A DNA stretch of 64,000 nt from the NCBI GenBank assembly GCA_025345505.1, contig JANVCC010000270.1:5695748-5759747 (forward strand), read 5' to 3'. The notes beneath the pieces were generated by a model, which was not told the origin of the DNA, made no database searches, and worked only from the letters and a program-made list of their open reading frames with translations. This document shows, piece by piece, positions 1 to 11,200 of this stretch (its first letter is position 1; each line of letters starts with the position of its first letter). The translations under genes were made by a program, and so were the position numbers. The DNA is from Todiramphus chloris collaris. Its lineage: Eukaryota > Chordata > Aves > Coraciiformes > Alcedinidae.

Positions 1-1909
1 GCCCCGAAACCGCTCGCATCTCACCCGAGGGGCGATGGCTGTGCCGAGAGCAGAGGATGAGGGCGGCTGGCATTGCAGCGACCCACCGGTGACTTGCACT
101 GATGGAAGCGGGGTGATGCTGCTGCCCCTCACGTTCCTGCCTCATCCTCTTCCCCGTAAGTGCCTCTGGCATCTTGCACACATCCCAGGGAGGCCATGGC
201 CCTGCTGACTATGGGCTCCGGCTGCCCAGGAGCGAGTGAGGGGACACGGGCCCGGCTGGTCCCCTCCAGCCCCAGCTGCCTGCAGGCAAGGCTGTCGGGG
301 AGACCAGAGCATGTACATGTGCCCTGACCGTGGGGTGAAGATCCAAAGAGCCAACCTCTCAGAAAACTGCTCACTTCTTGGGCTTTTTTGTCTCGGTTTT
401 CTTCCAGTTTGCCAAGTCAGACAAGCTCAGATGAGCCCTGGGTCTGGTGCAAATGGAGATGGGGGAGGGAGGGAGGCTGACCCCCGTTCTGGGGTGGAAC
501 GGTGCAAGAGTGACGTCCTCCTGGTGTGTGCTCGTGTCTCACTAGATGGTCACGGAGCTCCTGGGCTGCTAAGAAAGCACGCTGCAATCGGAGGCACGCG
601 CTTCACGAGCGGATCGCTCAGCCTCAGGTGGCAACCAAGCGTGAGACACACCAGACAGGTTTCACACACTCCCCTCTTCCTGGAATCGTTCGCTTTGTTG
701 TCCAGGGCAGTTATTTTCTCCCTCAGCTCTGTTCGCTCTGCTGTCCTGCCTTGGCCTCGGTGGTGGTGATGGCCGTGTCCTCCCTGGCACGCCGCTGCTC
801 ACGGGGAGCGTGTGCCTTGGGCAGAGGCCAGGGTGTGAACCTCACCGAGGTGGAGCAGCCGTGCGGTTACGCTTGTCCGGATCATTGCCCACGCTGGAGT
901 AAATGCTCCGGCACCATGATGCCCTAGATAGAGCTGGGGCTGAACTTCAGAAAGGAGACCTGGTTTCGACTGCAGGCTGAATGAATACGGTGACTCATCT
1001 CAGCTCCTAAAGGCACAGAAGTATTTGTTTCCATACCACAAGAGGCTTTAACTTAACATTCAAGGTCTCCAACTGTGTTTTCACATTTATAGATGGCTGC
1101 TGCTGAGCGGGCTTGGTCCCCCTCCCTCTGTCCTGTCCCCAGCCTTGCAAACTCCTGCCCCTGCCCTGGCTCACATCTGAGCCCCCGGTGAGCTGACGTA
1201 GGGGATTTGATGTATGAAAAAGTTACCCCCTTCTTTATTTTCAGTTTTCTGTCAGCTTAGCTCCGGTATCAGGAGCGAGGGGATGGGGAAGGGGGCCTGT
1301 CCTGCATGTACTCGTTGTTCCCAAACACGGGACCCGCACCACATCGCTGCCGCCTGCCCCAGCCTGGTGTACGTCAGCCAGGGCTCGGGCATGAGACCAG
1401 AGGGAAAGAGGACTGCAGATTTATTCCCTCGTCTTTTTGTTTTTATGATACTTTACTTTCCCATCCAGACAGGATGAGAAACAAATACCACCAAAATACT
1501 ACGAGAGGCTATTCTTGAAGTGTTTATAGCCCAGCCTCGCTGGAGAATGTTTGGCCACCTCCCAAGACGGCCTATTCCTACTGTTTCCAAGCCAGTTTCT
1601 GTACTTTTGGGCACTTACCCAAACAGAATCTGGACTTTTTGAAGTTTGCTTATCTCTGTTTACGAGGGCCTCCTGCGAGAGTGAGTCAGGGGAGGGCAGC
1701 TGAGGCCAGGGGTTGAGGAGCGAGCAGAGCAGGGAAGCTCTGATGACCTCTGCATGTGCTGCACGTGACAGTGGTACCCCTGTGTTCCCTGAACACCCGG
1801 CTCTGGTCTGCCCAAGTTAATGGTCAGCCTGACTGTGTCTAGCAGATCTATTGATTGCAAAAGGCTTAAAAACCCCCCCTTTTAAGTTCCTCAAGCTTTT
1901 TTAATTTAT
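1..1909. other. Anonymous DNA, no gene recognised
   Basis: The first 900 bases are GC-richer than the rest and hold a small CpG cluster in the first 70 bases. Several open frames of 60-180 codons occur here, but they overlap on both strands and lack splice context, so I read them as chance frames in GC-rich DNA. A donor-like gtaagt follows a run of C at about 155, with no convincing acceptor or coding segment before it. No interspersed repeat was recognised. Confidence 0.6.
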
Positions 1910-1914
1910 GAAAC
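1910..1914. repeat. Target-site duplication, left copy (gaaac)
   Basis: The five bases gaaac lie immediately before the TG that opens the LTR and are repeated exactly at 2456-2460 after its closing CA. A 5-bp duplication is usual for class III (ERVL-type) elements and also occurs in some class I elements. Confidence 0.85.
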
Positions 1915-2455
1915 TGTTGTGGTTTAAGCCCAGCTGGCAACTGAGCACCAAAGAGCTGCTCGCTAACTCCCCCCTGGTGGGATGGAGAAGAGAATCAGAA
2001 GGGTAAAACTGAGAAAACTCATGGGTTGAGATAAAGAGAGTGTAATAGGTAAAGCAAGAGCTGTGCACAAGGATTCCCTTCAGCCCTTCCCATGGTGTTC
2101 AGGTGTTCAGACAGGGCCAGGAAAGCCGGGCTCCGTCACACGGAACGCTGGCTTGGGAAGACAAACACCATCACTCTCAGTGTCCCCCTCTTCCTCCTCC
2201 TTCCCCCAGCTTTGCGTGCCGAGCACAACGTTACGTGGTCTGGGACATCCCTTTGGTCAGCTGGGGTCAGCTGTCCAGGCTGTGTCCCCCCAGCCTGCTC
2301 ACTGCTGGGTGGTGGGAGCAGAAAAGGCCTTGGCTGTGTGAGCTCTGCTCAGCAATGGCTAAAACATCCCAGTGTTATCAACACTGTTTCCAGCCCTGAT
2401 CCAAACCACAGCCCCATACCATCTAATTAACTTTATCCCAGCCAAAACCAGTGCA
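1915..2455 (+). mobile_element. Solo LTR of an avian endogenous retrovirus, probably ERVL-like
   Basis: The element is 541 bp, opens with TGTTGTGGTTTAAGCCCAGC and closes with CCAGTGCA, giving the TG...CA ends of a retroviral LTR. Exact 5-bp duplications (gaaac) flank it. Internal blocks match an LTR type I remember from many bird genomes: a goggttgagataaa-like block near 2024, a 'ggtcagctggggtcagctg' block near 2256, and gttatcaacactgtttcc near 2374. There is no internal region, primer-binding site or gag/pol/env sequence on either side, so this is a solo LTR left by recombination between the two LTRs of a provirus. Strand follows the remembered LTR orientation. Assignment to ERVL rests on the 5-bp duplication and on memory of the family, so the class is less certain than the solo-LTR call. 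Confidence 0.88.
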
Positions 2456-2460
2456 GAAAC
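2456..2460. repeat. Target-site duplication, right copy (gaaac)
   Basis: Exact copy of 1910-1914, directly abutting the 3' CA of the LTR. The absence of mismatches shows that both LTR boundaries are intact and that the insertion has not been rearranged. Confidence 0.85.
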
Positions 2461-5400
2461 TGAAGGTCAAACTGTTGAGGGGGATGCCTGATTAAATGTG
2501 GAGGGGATGAGTGGAGCTGGAGCTTCAGAGCAGCACTCCCCTGCAAACTCAGAGGGGTTAAGGTGAGAGCTCTCAGTTTTTGCACACCTCTGCAAAGTAG
2601 TGGTTGGCCTGTTCCACTCAGCCTGGCTAAGAAAAGCAGCTGCTGCTCCCACCCTTCTCTACCCTTTTCTTCTCCAGACAGTCAACTGTTACTTATTAAT
2701 CTCAGGGAGACTCTGCCTCATTAGTGCTGGAGAATAGCAAGTGCTTGCTAAATTCTCCCAGTTTTCTTTGTATTCTGGTGTGTTTCCTGCGATGGTATCT
2801 TGGGATCTTTCTGTTTGCTTTCAGATACGGAGTGTGAGAGCTGTATGGGCTTACACTGACTGAAACCCAGGCCCAAAGATGGGTGAGAAATGAGCTGTGT
2901 GTTTTAGTGAATGGCTGTGAATTTGCAGTGCTGTAAAACAATAGTAGCAGGAAGTTTGTTTGGTGTGTTTAACATAAAATACAAACCAATCAGGGTAAGA
3001 TTAAATGAGATATATACTACTATTGATAACATTTGGATATATTAAGAAGTTCTTTAATTGCCTGCATCCAATATCCGTGGTTGACACTCTCAATTACTGA
3101 CATGACTTCGTCTCAAAATGTAACAAAATATTTCCATTCATTTTAGAGCAACCTAATCTCTGTGGGAAAAAAAAAAAAAAAGAGGTTTTGAGAATGCACT
3201 GAGTGATCAGGCAAACACAGGGATTTGATTTTATTAATTGGCCATTAGGGCAAACTTTAACATTTTATAAGTAGCAAGTGATGTCAGTGCTACGTTTGTT
3301 TAAACTCATTGCTGTTTGAACTGACTGAGCAACAATAATAAACCCCTTTGTTTTTAGATAAACATTTTTTTTTTTTTGCTCTCCTACAGGGAGCTCATTT
3401 TATTTAACATGTGGCACGAACCAAATTCATTGTGTTGCTCCTAGTAAAGCATGTCTGTTTAAATCAAGTAAATGAAAGGTAATTCCTGAGATTACGGAGA
3501 AAGCAGCTATATTTTCATTGGGAACAGCTTGTTTTTCCGGGTTGATTTTTGTTACAGTTTTCTAACGTTACGCAAACGAATAGTTTAATCCGGAACAACA
3601 GTGGGGGAATCTTAACTTTCCTTTTTCCTCTATCAGTGGAAACGAGTAGCTTGTGTAATAACGATACTGTAATTGTGAAACAACACCGAGCAAAAGATAA
3701 CAGAGTGACTGTTTTCAGTGCTGGCAACGTGGCCACGCGGTTCAGAAGCAAGGCTGCGATACCACAAAGACTTTAAGCGTGGTAACCGGCCCCGCTGAAG
3801 TCGGAGCAGTAACAAAGAGGAGTGGGGGCTTCCTCTGAGCAAAAACTCCCGTGGAGTCCTGGATCAACCCACAGCTGATGTTACAGAGGGTTCTCTGGGT
3901 TTCTTTCTCTGAACCCAAGCAGCGTTGGTTAGCTGCAGCCTGGCGTGAGCACGTGCACACCGAGTTCCAAGATGAAGTGCTCTCCTTACGAGCGCTTCTA
4001 CCGCAGGGAAAAGATGATGGGAGTTGATACGTGACTGATGTCAGTCGTGTTGCTTAATAGATTGGTGGGAGGTGCTGAGATGCTGCTCAGGTAAAGGCCG
4101 TGCATGAACCCATGGGTGTGAGCCTTTCAAGGAGCTGTAGTCAGCGCGGTCACTTGTGATGGCAGGAATAGAAATGGATCACTCGGAAACTCTTTGAAAA
4201 TCTGAAGCCTGTAACCCAGTTCCTGCCTAAATTTAGCTTGGAGCATTGTATGGCAAGACACTGACTCAGAGGAGTTACTCCCAGGCTCAAGTCTTTGTGA
4301 AGTTGGTACCTTTCTGGTGAACTTCTGAACTGTCGCCTTAAAAGCCACCTATTGTTAATTTGTTGTGTGGCTTTTCTGAGAAGGTTTTGATGAAGGAAAT
4401 TTGAACAGAAACTGCTCTTAACATTCTTATGCCCAGCCCAAAGATATCATTTCTGCATCTACTTCATTGCCTCTTAAACACTGTTGTTAACTCATAGCTT
4501 TAGCTACGAGCTCTTAAATAAGTCAAATCCTAAATTAAGTAATCTTTTCTCACAGTATCTTGAAGGGGGGGGGGGGGAATGTGTTTTTAAAACCTTCTGT
4601 GTAAGTGGTAAACAGGGCCTGTAAGCTTTGCATATGCTCCAAAACAACAACAAAATAACATGGAAAAGGCATTAAAGGTTCTTTCCAAAGTTTTCCTGTA
4701 TTTTATGTAAGCTTGAAAAATATCTGTGTGGATTCTGATGTCCTGTGGTTTTGCACTAGGGTTCCAGAGGTGAGCTCCAGGCTTTCTTGTCTCATAATCC
4801 AGTGGAATGCTAAATCTTGTAGGTGGCTGTTTTTACAGATAGGTGTTCTCCTAAACAAGTTAAATCATAAATAAAGGAGGAGGCTGATGAAAAATTGCTT
4901 TCCCTCTGCCTCTTATGGTACAGCCTGTTCTCCAGCCGTCCATTGTATCTTACAGGAAGTCAGACAATCTGGTTTGCAAAGCAATAAAAAAGCAGCACAT
5001 CTATTTTTCTTCTTATTATATATATATTTTTTAATTTTTTTTTTTTTTCTGGCCTATCAAACCTCTGAAAAAACCAGGAATTCAGATTTTTTTTAATGCA
5101 TTTGGGGTGGTTGTTTGGATTTTTTTTTTTTTTTTTTTGAGATTTTTATGCTTTATTTGAGTTAAAATTTTCACTTTACCTGAGGCATCCTTACAGAAAT
5201 CCAGGCACCTTGTGTCCAGGATGTGCCCAGGGTGCTAGACCTCCTTTGCTGGAGGGCACAGCAGAACCTGAACAGCAGCTGTTTTGACTTGTATGCATTA
5301 ACTCTGTCTTTGGAAGACATATGCTACGTCAGCACTCTACTATTGCCTTCCATCAATCAGTTTAGAGATTAATCTTCCCTTTTGACAAAGGTAATTTTTA

Positions 5401-7884
5401 AACTTCAGAGCAGGGCAGTCCCTCTGTGCTGTGATGTGATGCAGAGGACGTGGGCTGGACACCAAGCAGCAGCAGCTCCAAGGTGCTGGTGCCCAGGGGA
5501 GCAGGGTGGCATTGCCTGGGCACAGCAGAGCTGCTGTGCCACCCCCCAGCAAGGGGAAGCCAGGAGGAGCCAGCCAGGAGGGCCTGGGGACCCCTCGGTG
5601 GAGCTGAGCCATCAACTGAGCTGGGAAGAGCTGGTAAAAATGCCTGAGTCCTGCTGGAAGTTGCATTTTCACCACTGCGTTATGGAGGGAAACAACAGAG
5701 AAATGATGGGCCCATTTCCCTCAGGAATCTGGTTAATTGGTTTTGTTTAAAAAGAAGAAGCAGCCAAGTGCTGACAGGGTATTGTTGGCTGGCGTAGACA
5801 GGATTTAAGTATGTTTTAAATCAGCTAACAGAGCAGCAGAGACACTGGGTTCATTCCCTTCTGCTTTGTGTGCCCGAGGAAGGAGGGGAAGACAAACAGC
5901 AGAGCCAAATTTACTGATAGATTTTAATCTTTCCTGGACCAACTATCAGCTAGGCCCCTGCTACTGTTTACCCAGCTGAGGAGCATCTTTAAATGGGTGT
6001 CTCCTTTTGCATGGATGTCTTCCCATTGTGAATAAGGCAATGACTAGACAATGAGGCTGTTACAGAAGAAAGATGAGCTGGCTGCAGCCAACAAATCTTG
6101 CACTCTCCATTTACAGGGCTATAATTATCCAAAGTTTTAAAACACAATGCTATCTGCTGAAAGGGACCATCTGGGTGAAGACCAAGATGTCCCAATTAAG
6201 TGATTGATAAGCAGCTCGTGTACTGGAGGAGCAAACACCACCCATACATTGCAGTTCTAAAAATGCCACTCGCTTTAACCAACATCTTTAAGGAGTTTCT
6301 GTGCAACGTGCACTGTGGGAGGGAGGGAGGAGATGGAGTGTGTTTGTGTGATTCAAGGAAAGGCAGCATAAATAAGCTCAGCCTCAGGAGCATGGTGGGA
6401 AGGGTTCTTGGAGCACCGAGGTGCAGCGGAGCAGCGATGTCCTCCTGTGCTTTGCAGCCTCCTGTGCGAGGGCAGCGTTGCTGACCTGAGGAATGTCATG
6501 AATAAGTGTTAGCATCAGAGACAGGAGGAATGACAAACCTGTGCTCATGGGAAGCCTTTGCTTGCGAGGCAGAGGAGCAGGCTGTCCAGCAGCAGACGAG
6601 CACGTGTGAGGCTGGGACGGGTGCTGCGGTGTTGGAGGAGTCTGGGCTGGCTTCCTCCATCCACCACACACGGTTTTTCCCACCTGCAGTGATAGGAAGT
6701 CTGTCTGTCTTCCTGTTCTTGACCCACCCATCTTATTTAATTTTGGAAATTCAGCTCTTGCAGAACACACACACGATGCCCGACTCGTTAGGGCCAGCAT
6801 CTCGTTTGGCACTTCTTCACACCACAGGAGCAATAAACCCAGCAGTTTTGTCCCATCCCACCCTCCCAGCGCACACCGATGCTTGTTTGCAGCTCTTCAA
6901 AACAGCGACTTGAGCCCCGGGCATGTTGCACGGTCAGAAATCTGACTCAGGGTACCTGCAGTAAGATAAAGTAGCTGCTGATCTGCTCTACAGTTGCCCA
7001 GTGTTATCAATAACAGCCCATCCCTAGATTGTAAAGCTACGTGGGGTTTTGTGTGATAATCTAGGCTGACCATAAGCTTTGACTTGATTACCTCTTTTAA
7101 TTTTTAAAATGCTTCATCTTGAGTTTAAGGTATTTTTAAGAAATATTAAGAAATTTAAGAAATTTTAAGAAATAAGGATGTATGTTTGCCTCTAAGGCTT
7201 GGATCTTATTTTTACTACCACTGTGTCTAGATACACTTTCTAGACTTTGAGCTGGCCTGTGGCCTCTCTTGCTATATTTCTCTTTGGCTATTGAATGTTC
7301 TCAACCCTTCAACCCATTTTAAGCTAAATAGATTGAGCCACATTTATCTTTTAACTAGATTTATTTTCTTATTTGTTTTCTCCCCACCCCCCCGCAGCCT
7401 TGGCTTTTCTCTGAACCCATCTCGATTTACCAGCACAGTTCCCACATATGAGCATTCATATGGGATGTGGTCTTCATTCTGTATGCCTACAGAATACACA
7501 TGGTGGCTTTTTCCATCGTATTTAAATGCAGTTTTGCAGAGGGTACTATCTGAGTGACTTCTCATCTTCATTTGTGCATCACTTGCCCTAAATCTTCCTC
7601 TTAACTGCAAGCTTTTCAAGTAACTTTTGTTATCTTTTGTTGTCTTGACTGTCTGACAAAAGTCAAACACAGCAAGGACAGGATTCCAGCTGGGTCTTGG
7701 TGGAAACAAACCCACTCACTGATGTTTTCTCCGTTTGTTGCCATTCATGAGCCATGTTTATCTCACATTTCAAATGAACCGTAATAACTTCCATTGTTCC
7801 AAATTCCCAATGAAAATATTTGTTTGGTGTTAAGTCTCCTGGAAGCCACAGTGTGTTATATTACACCGATGCTACTACTGTTGT
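2461..7884. other. AT-rich noncoding DNA with homopolymer tracts
   Basis: No gene, exon or recognised transposon. Visible simple sequence: A15 at 3167-3181, a T run at 3365-3377, G13 at 4565-4577, a T-rich stretch at about 5011-5140 that includes a short (TA)n at 5017-5026, and a degenerate tandem of aagaaattt units at 7133-7173. The open frames of up to about 150 codons overlap in several frames and show no protein-family signature. Confidence 0.6.
7133..7173. repeat. Short degenerate tandem repeat (aagaaattt-like unit)
   Basis: Four to five copies of a roughly 10-bp unit, each containing aagaaa followed by T/A bases, run in tandem inside AT-rich DNA. This looks like ordinary replication-slippage sequence. 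Confidence 0.6.
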
Positions 7885-8240
7885 AAGCCAAAATTCCAAC
7901 CTCATCAAACCAAAATTCTAGGTTAGTCAGACAAGGTCTGTTTCATAAACTTAACTGCCATTTTTTATTATCTTCCCATTAGTTCTTATTAATTGAATAC
8001 TGTATTGGATTACATTGTTTTATTTGGGCTGTCAGGATTATAGCTGGCTGGGTCGTTTCATTTACCCTTTTCTAGTGCTACTAGCACAGCCTTGGCTTTT
8101 TTTCAGTCTAACTCCCTTCAGTGTAACGAAGGTCCTTGAAAATTTGCATTGCATAAATATTTTGAAAATCATCAGTCATATCCCCTTCATAGCATCCCAT
8201 CAGGGGTCACCTGTAGAAGTGGACATTCTCTCTTGAATCA
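7885..8240 (-). mobile_element. Very old L3/CR1-type LINE fragment (reverse transcriptase region)
   Basis: Read on the - strand, this stretch follows the reverse transcriptase part of L3/CR1-clade LINEs as I remember them. The order of antisense landmarks is right: 'cctcatcaaaccaaaattct' near 7900, 'gttagtcagacaagg' near 7923 followed by 'tttcataaact', 'agttcttattaattgaa' near 7981, 'ctgtcaggattatagctgg' then 'gtcgtttcatttaccc' near 8029-8068, 'ccttggcttttttcagtct' near 8091, and 'catcaggggtcacc' near 8198. In LINE proteins the 8090-8130 part corresponds to the conserved segment upstream of the finger motif (EVPEDWK-like), here riddled with stops. It is much more diverged than the CR1 copies elsewhere in the window and has no open frame. 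The subfamily is uncertain. Confidence 0.75.
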
Positions 8241-11200
8241 AGGACTCTGCTCTAGAGCTCTGAGCATCTTTTTGAAAAAGTGATGAGATCAAGTCACCTT
8301 GAACAAGAGGTCTGCAAGTGTGAACATCCCCAGAATCCACAGGGCTAAAGCAACTGGGAAACAAGATTGTGTGGGGTAGCCCAGATGGTGTTCAGGTCTC
8401 CAGGATTGTCCTTGATGTGCATAGGGATAGTACGGGTAAGGCCCTGCCAGGGTTGGATCCCTCTGCCCAGCACATCCTTCAGTGCTGTCCTGGGGGAGAG
8501 GGGCTTGCATCTTAAAGCTTCTCTCTGACATGCTTTCATGCCAGGGTGCTGTGTATGCAGTGCAAACACAGCAGCAATGCTCCCAGCACTACAGGAGCAT
8601 GCCCCCAAACTAATTGCATCCCAGTGTCAGAGGGGCTCCACAAAGTCCCGTGGGGCCAGTCCATGTCATGCAGGTCCCTTTTATGGACCAGAGGAGGTGA
8701 CAGCTGCTATAGCAAGTGAAGTTTAGAGAAGACAAGTTCTTTGATACCCATGTCCCAGATCACTTAGGAGCTCATATGTCAACGTACTGGACTGCCATTT
8801 TACCCCAGGAACCAGCAGAAACCAAGAAAGTCCTCAGACCGTGACTGTACAATATGTTCCTTGTGTGAAACAAGGCCTGATGTCAGTATGAGGTGCTAAA
8901 AGATGTTTCTGAACGGTGACTGAATTTAACAGCCTTTTACAATGCATTGCACTAGCTTAATCTGCAGGTGACAAAGGCATTGATTAAGTGTCATGAGACC
9001 AATAAAAAAAGATCACACCTGCTTGCCAAGCCAGGTGTAAAAATGCAACCTCATCCAGAGCAGAGGCTTCAATGTTTGAATCAGCTTCAGGAAATATCCT
9101 GTGTAACAATCTTGAAAGAACATGTAAGACCTTTGCCTAAGGAAACACCCAGGACTGCTGCGGTGTCTCCTAGGAGCTGTTTTCTCCAGCTACAGCTGCT
9201 GTCTTCACATGCAGGATACCCTGTCCTCCCACCAGCCTTTCCTCTCAGCCTCAGTGAGCTGGAGGGACAACAAGAACCACGAGTTCTTCTAATGATGGAG
9301 TTAGGCAGGTGCTGCTTCGTACCATTTTCATCTTCAGGTCTGTATATCTTCATGGAAGATACGCGGAAACCAGAGACAGGTTACGTTACTGTGTAAGATG
9401 ATGATGGGTGGTGGTTTATGGTGCTTCTGTTACAGGAAGTGAGGCTTGATTTTCTTCAACCCTAAAACTTCTGTGCCTCTCCAAAAGAAAGGAGAAAAAG
9501 CAACTGTAAAGTCAAATAGAATGCCAGCTATACCTCACCGGAATGGGGATGTCTTTGCTTCCTGCTTGATCTAAACGAAACTTCGTTTTCTTAATTTAAT
9601 ACCAGAAGTAGATCCAATTTGATTGGTTGATCTAATTGGCTTGTTATTCTGAAGGGAAAAAAATATTTTTCATGTTGATTCAATTGTTGCACCTTTCTGG
9701 TTTCCAGTGGTGAAAACATTTGAAAACATGGAATTTTCCTTACAGTGGGACACAAAGGTTAAACCTATCTAAAATATTCCCCAAATTCAGGGTCCATGTG
9801 GGAGTTGGTTCCATCCTCTGAGGGAAACTGGAGTTGAAAGTGTTGTAAACATGGGCTTCATGTAGCAGCCTTAGTATTTGGATCCATTCCCTAATTCATT
9901 AGAGGCTTGCTGATGAAAAAGGGAGAAGTATTTGGGTGTCAGACTTGATGTTTGTCTGCAATTTGTTTGTCAGCCTGTCTGAAGCATTTTCTAAAGGCTG
10001 GGCTGTGACCTGCCCATTCTTCATCTGTTTAAGACAACTGCAAGGCAATTTCCTTCTCGGTGAAATATTTTTCTCTGCTGATAGAGCATAGCTGGGCTGG
10101 AACTTGTGTTATTTTCTAGGCTGTTTTCCCAGACCTGCCTCAGGTCCTCTCTTTCCTGCAGCAGTCAAAAGGGCCTGTTTTACCTAATCTGATCTATCTC
10201 GGCCTTTATGTTGTGCTCATCCCCGTGGTGCCTGAATGTCACAACAGTCTGCCTTTCTTGCCTTTCTTGCCCCATGAGCCCCACTTCTTCAGTCAAGAAA
10301 AACCTGGGACAGCCATCAGATAAGACCAGCAAATTTGTCTCTATCTGATAATTCCATGTAATCAGCCTGCCCTGCAGCTTGGTGGTGAAAAATGCCTTCC
10401 AAGCTCAGTCCTGGAAAAAAGGCAAAGTCTTTGCGTCCTCCATCTCCTTTGGACAAGTTCTCACATGGCTTGGCTGCCTCTGGAGACTCAAGGCAGCAAG
10501 CAGGCCATGAGACCTGCCATGACACACTCTATTCCACCCTGTCACAAATTTGCCATCAACTAAATTCACAACTTGACCTCCTGGAACAAACCCCTGGCAG
10601 AAAGGGGTGGTGTTGGCCAAGCATGTCAGCTTGTCTCCCTCTCCTCGTTGGCCAGAGCTGGGCTTTCTCTGGGGTCATTCCACTTGCTCCAGGGCTGAGG
10701 GGCTGTGCCAGCTGCTCCAGGGCTTCAGCTGGATCTGGAATGGCCTATGATAAGAGCAGGGAGCTGCTGGCTTTCCTGCTGGAAGGCACTGGAGCTTATG
10801 AGGACTTCAGGTGCTTGAATGCATGTAGTTACAACTATGTGCTGCTTTAATGCAATGGAGGTATGACTTCTCAAGTGACCAGTCCCAGAAAGAGAAAGGT
10901 TTCTGAGTTTCCTGACTAGAAGGTGACCATCTGTCAGGTGGCCGTCCTGGCAAATGCCTGCTAAGCGTGTCAGTCAGAAAAGGATCATGCTTAATGAACT
11001 TGTCAACCTGACAGCCCCCAAATCATTGTGTATGCATCGCTAAGAGCGTGAGCACATTTCCACCTGGGAAATCCCTTGTACTTTTGGAGCTGTAGATCCG
11101 TGTTATTTGTAAGCAGTGGGGAAAAAAAAAGCACCACACAAACATTACTGGGAGTCCAGGGCAAAAGCTGAGATGATGGTCCTCTAGTTTTCAGGTAATT

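Noticed and set aside
1..70. Possible CpG island or promoter at the window start
   Set aside because: Only about seven CpGs in 70 bases and the region is cut by the window edge. Insufficient to call.
10392..10850. 152-codon + strand frame starting MPSKLSPGKKAK
   Set aside because: A basic-looking start but no homology that I can recognise. The opposite strand is also open over the first half, so this is likely chance.
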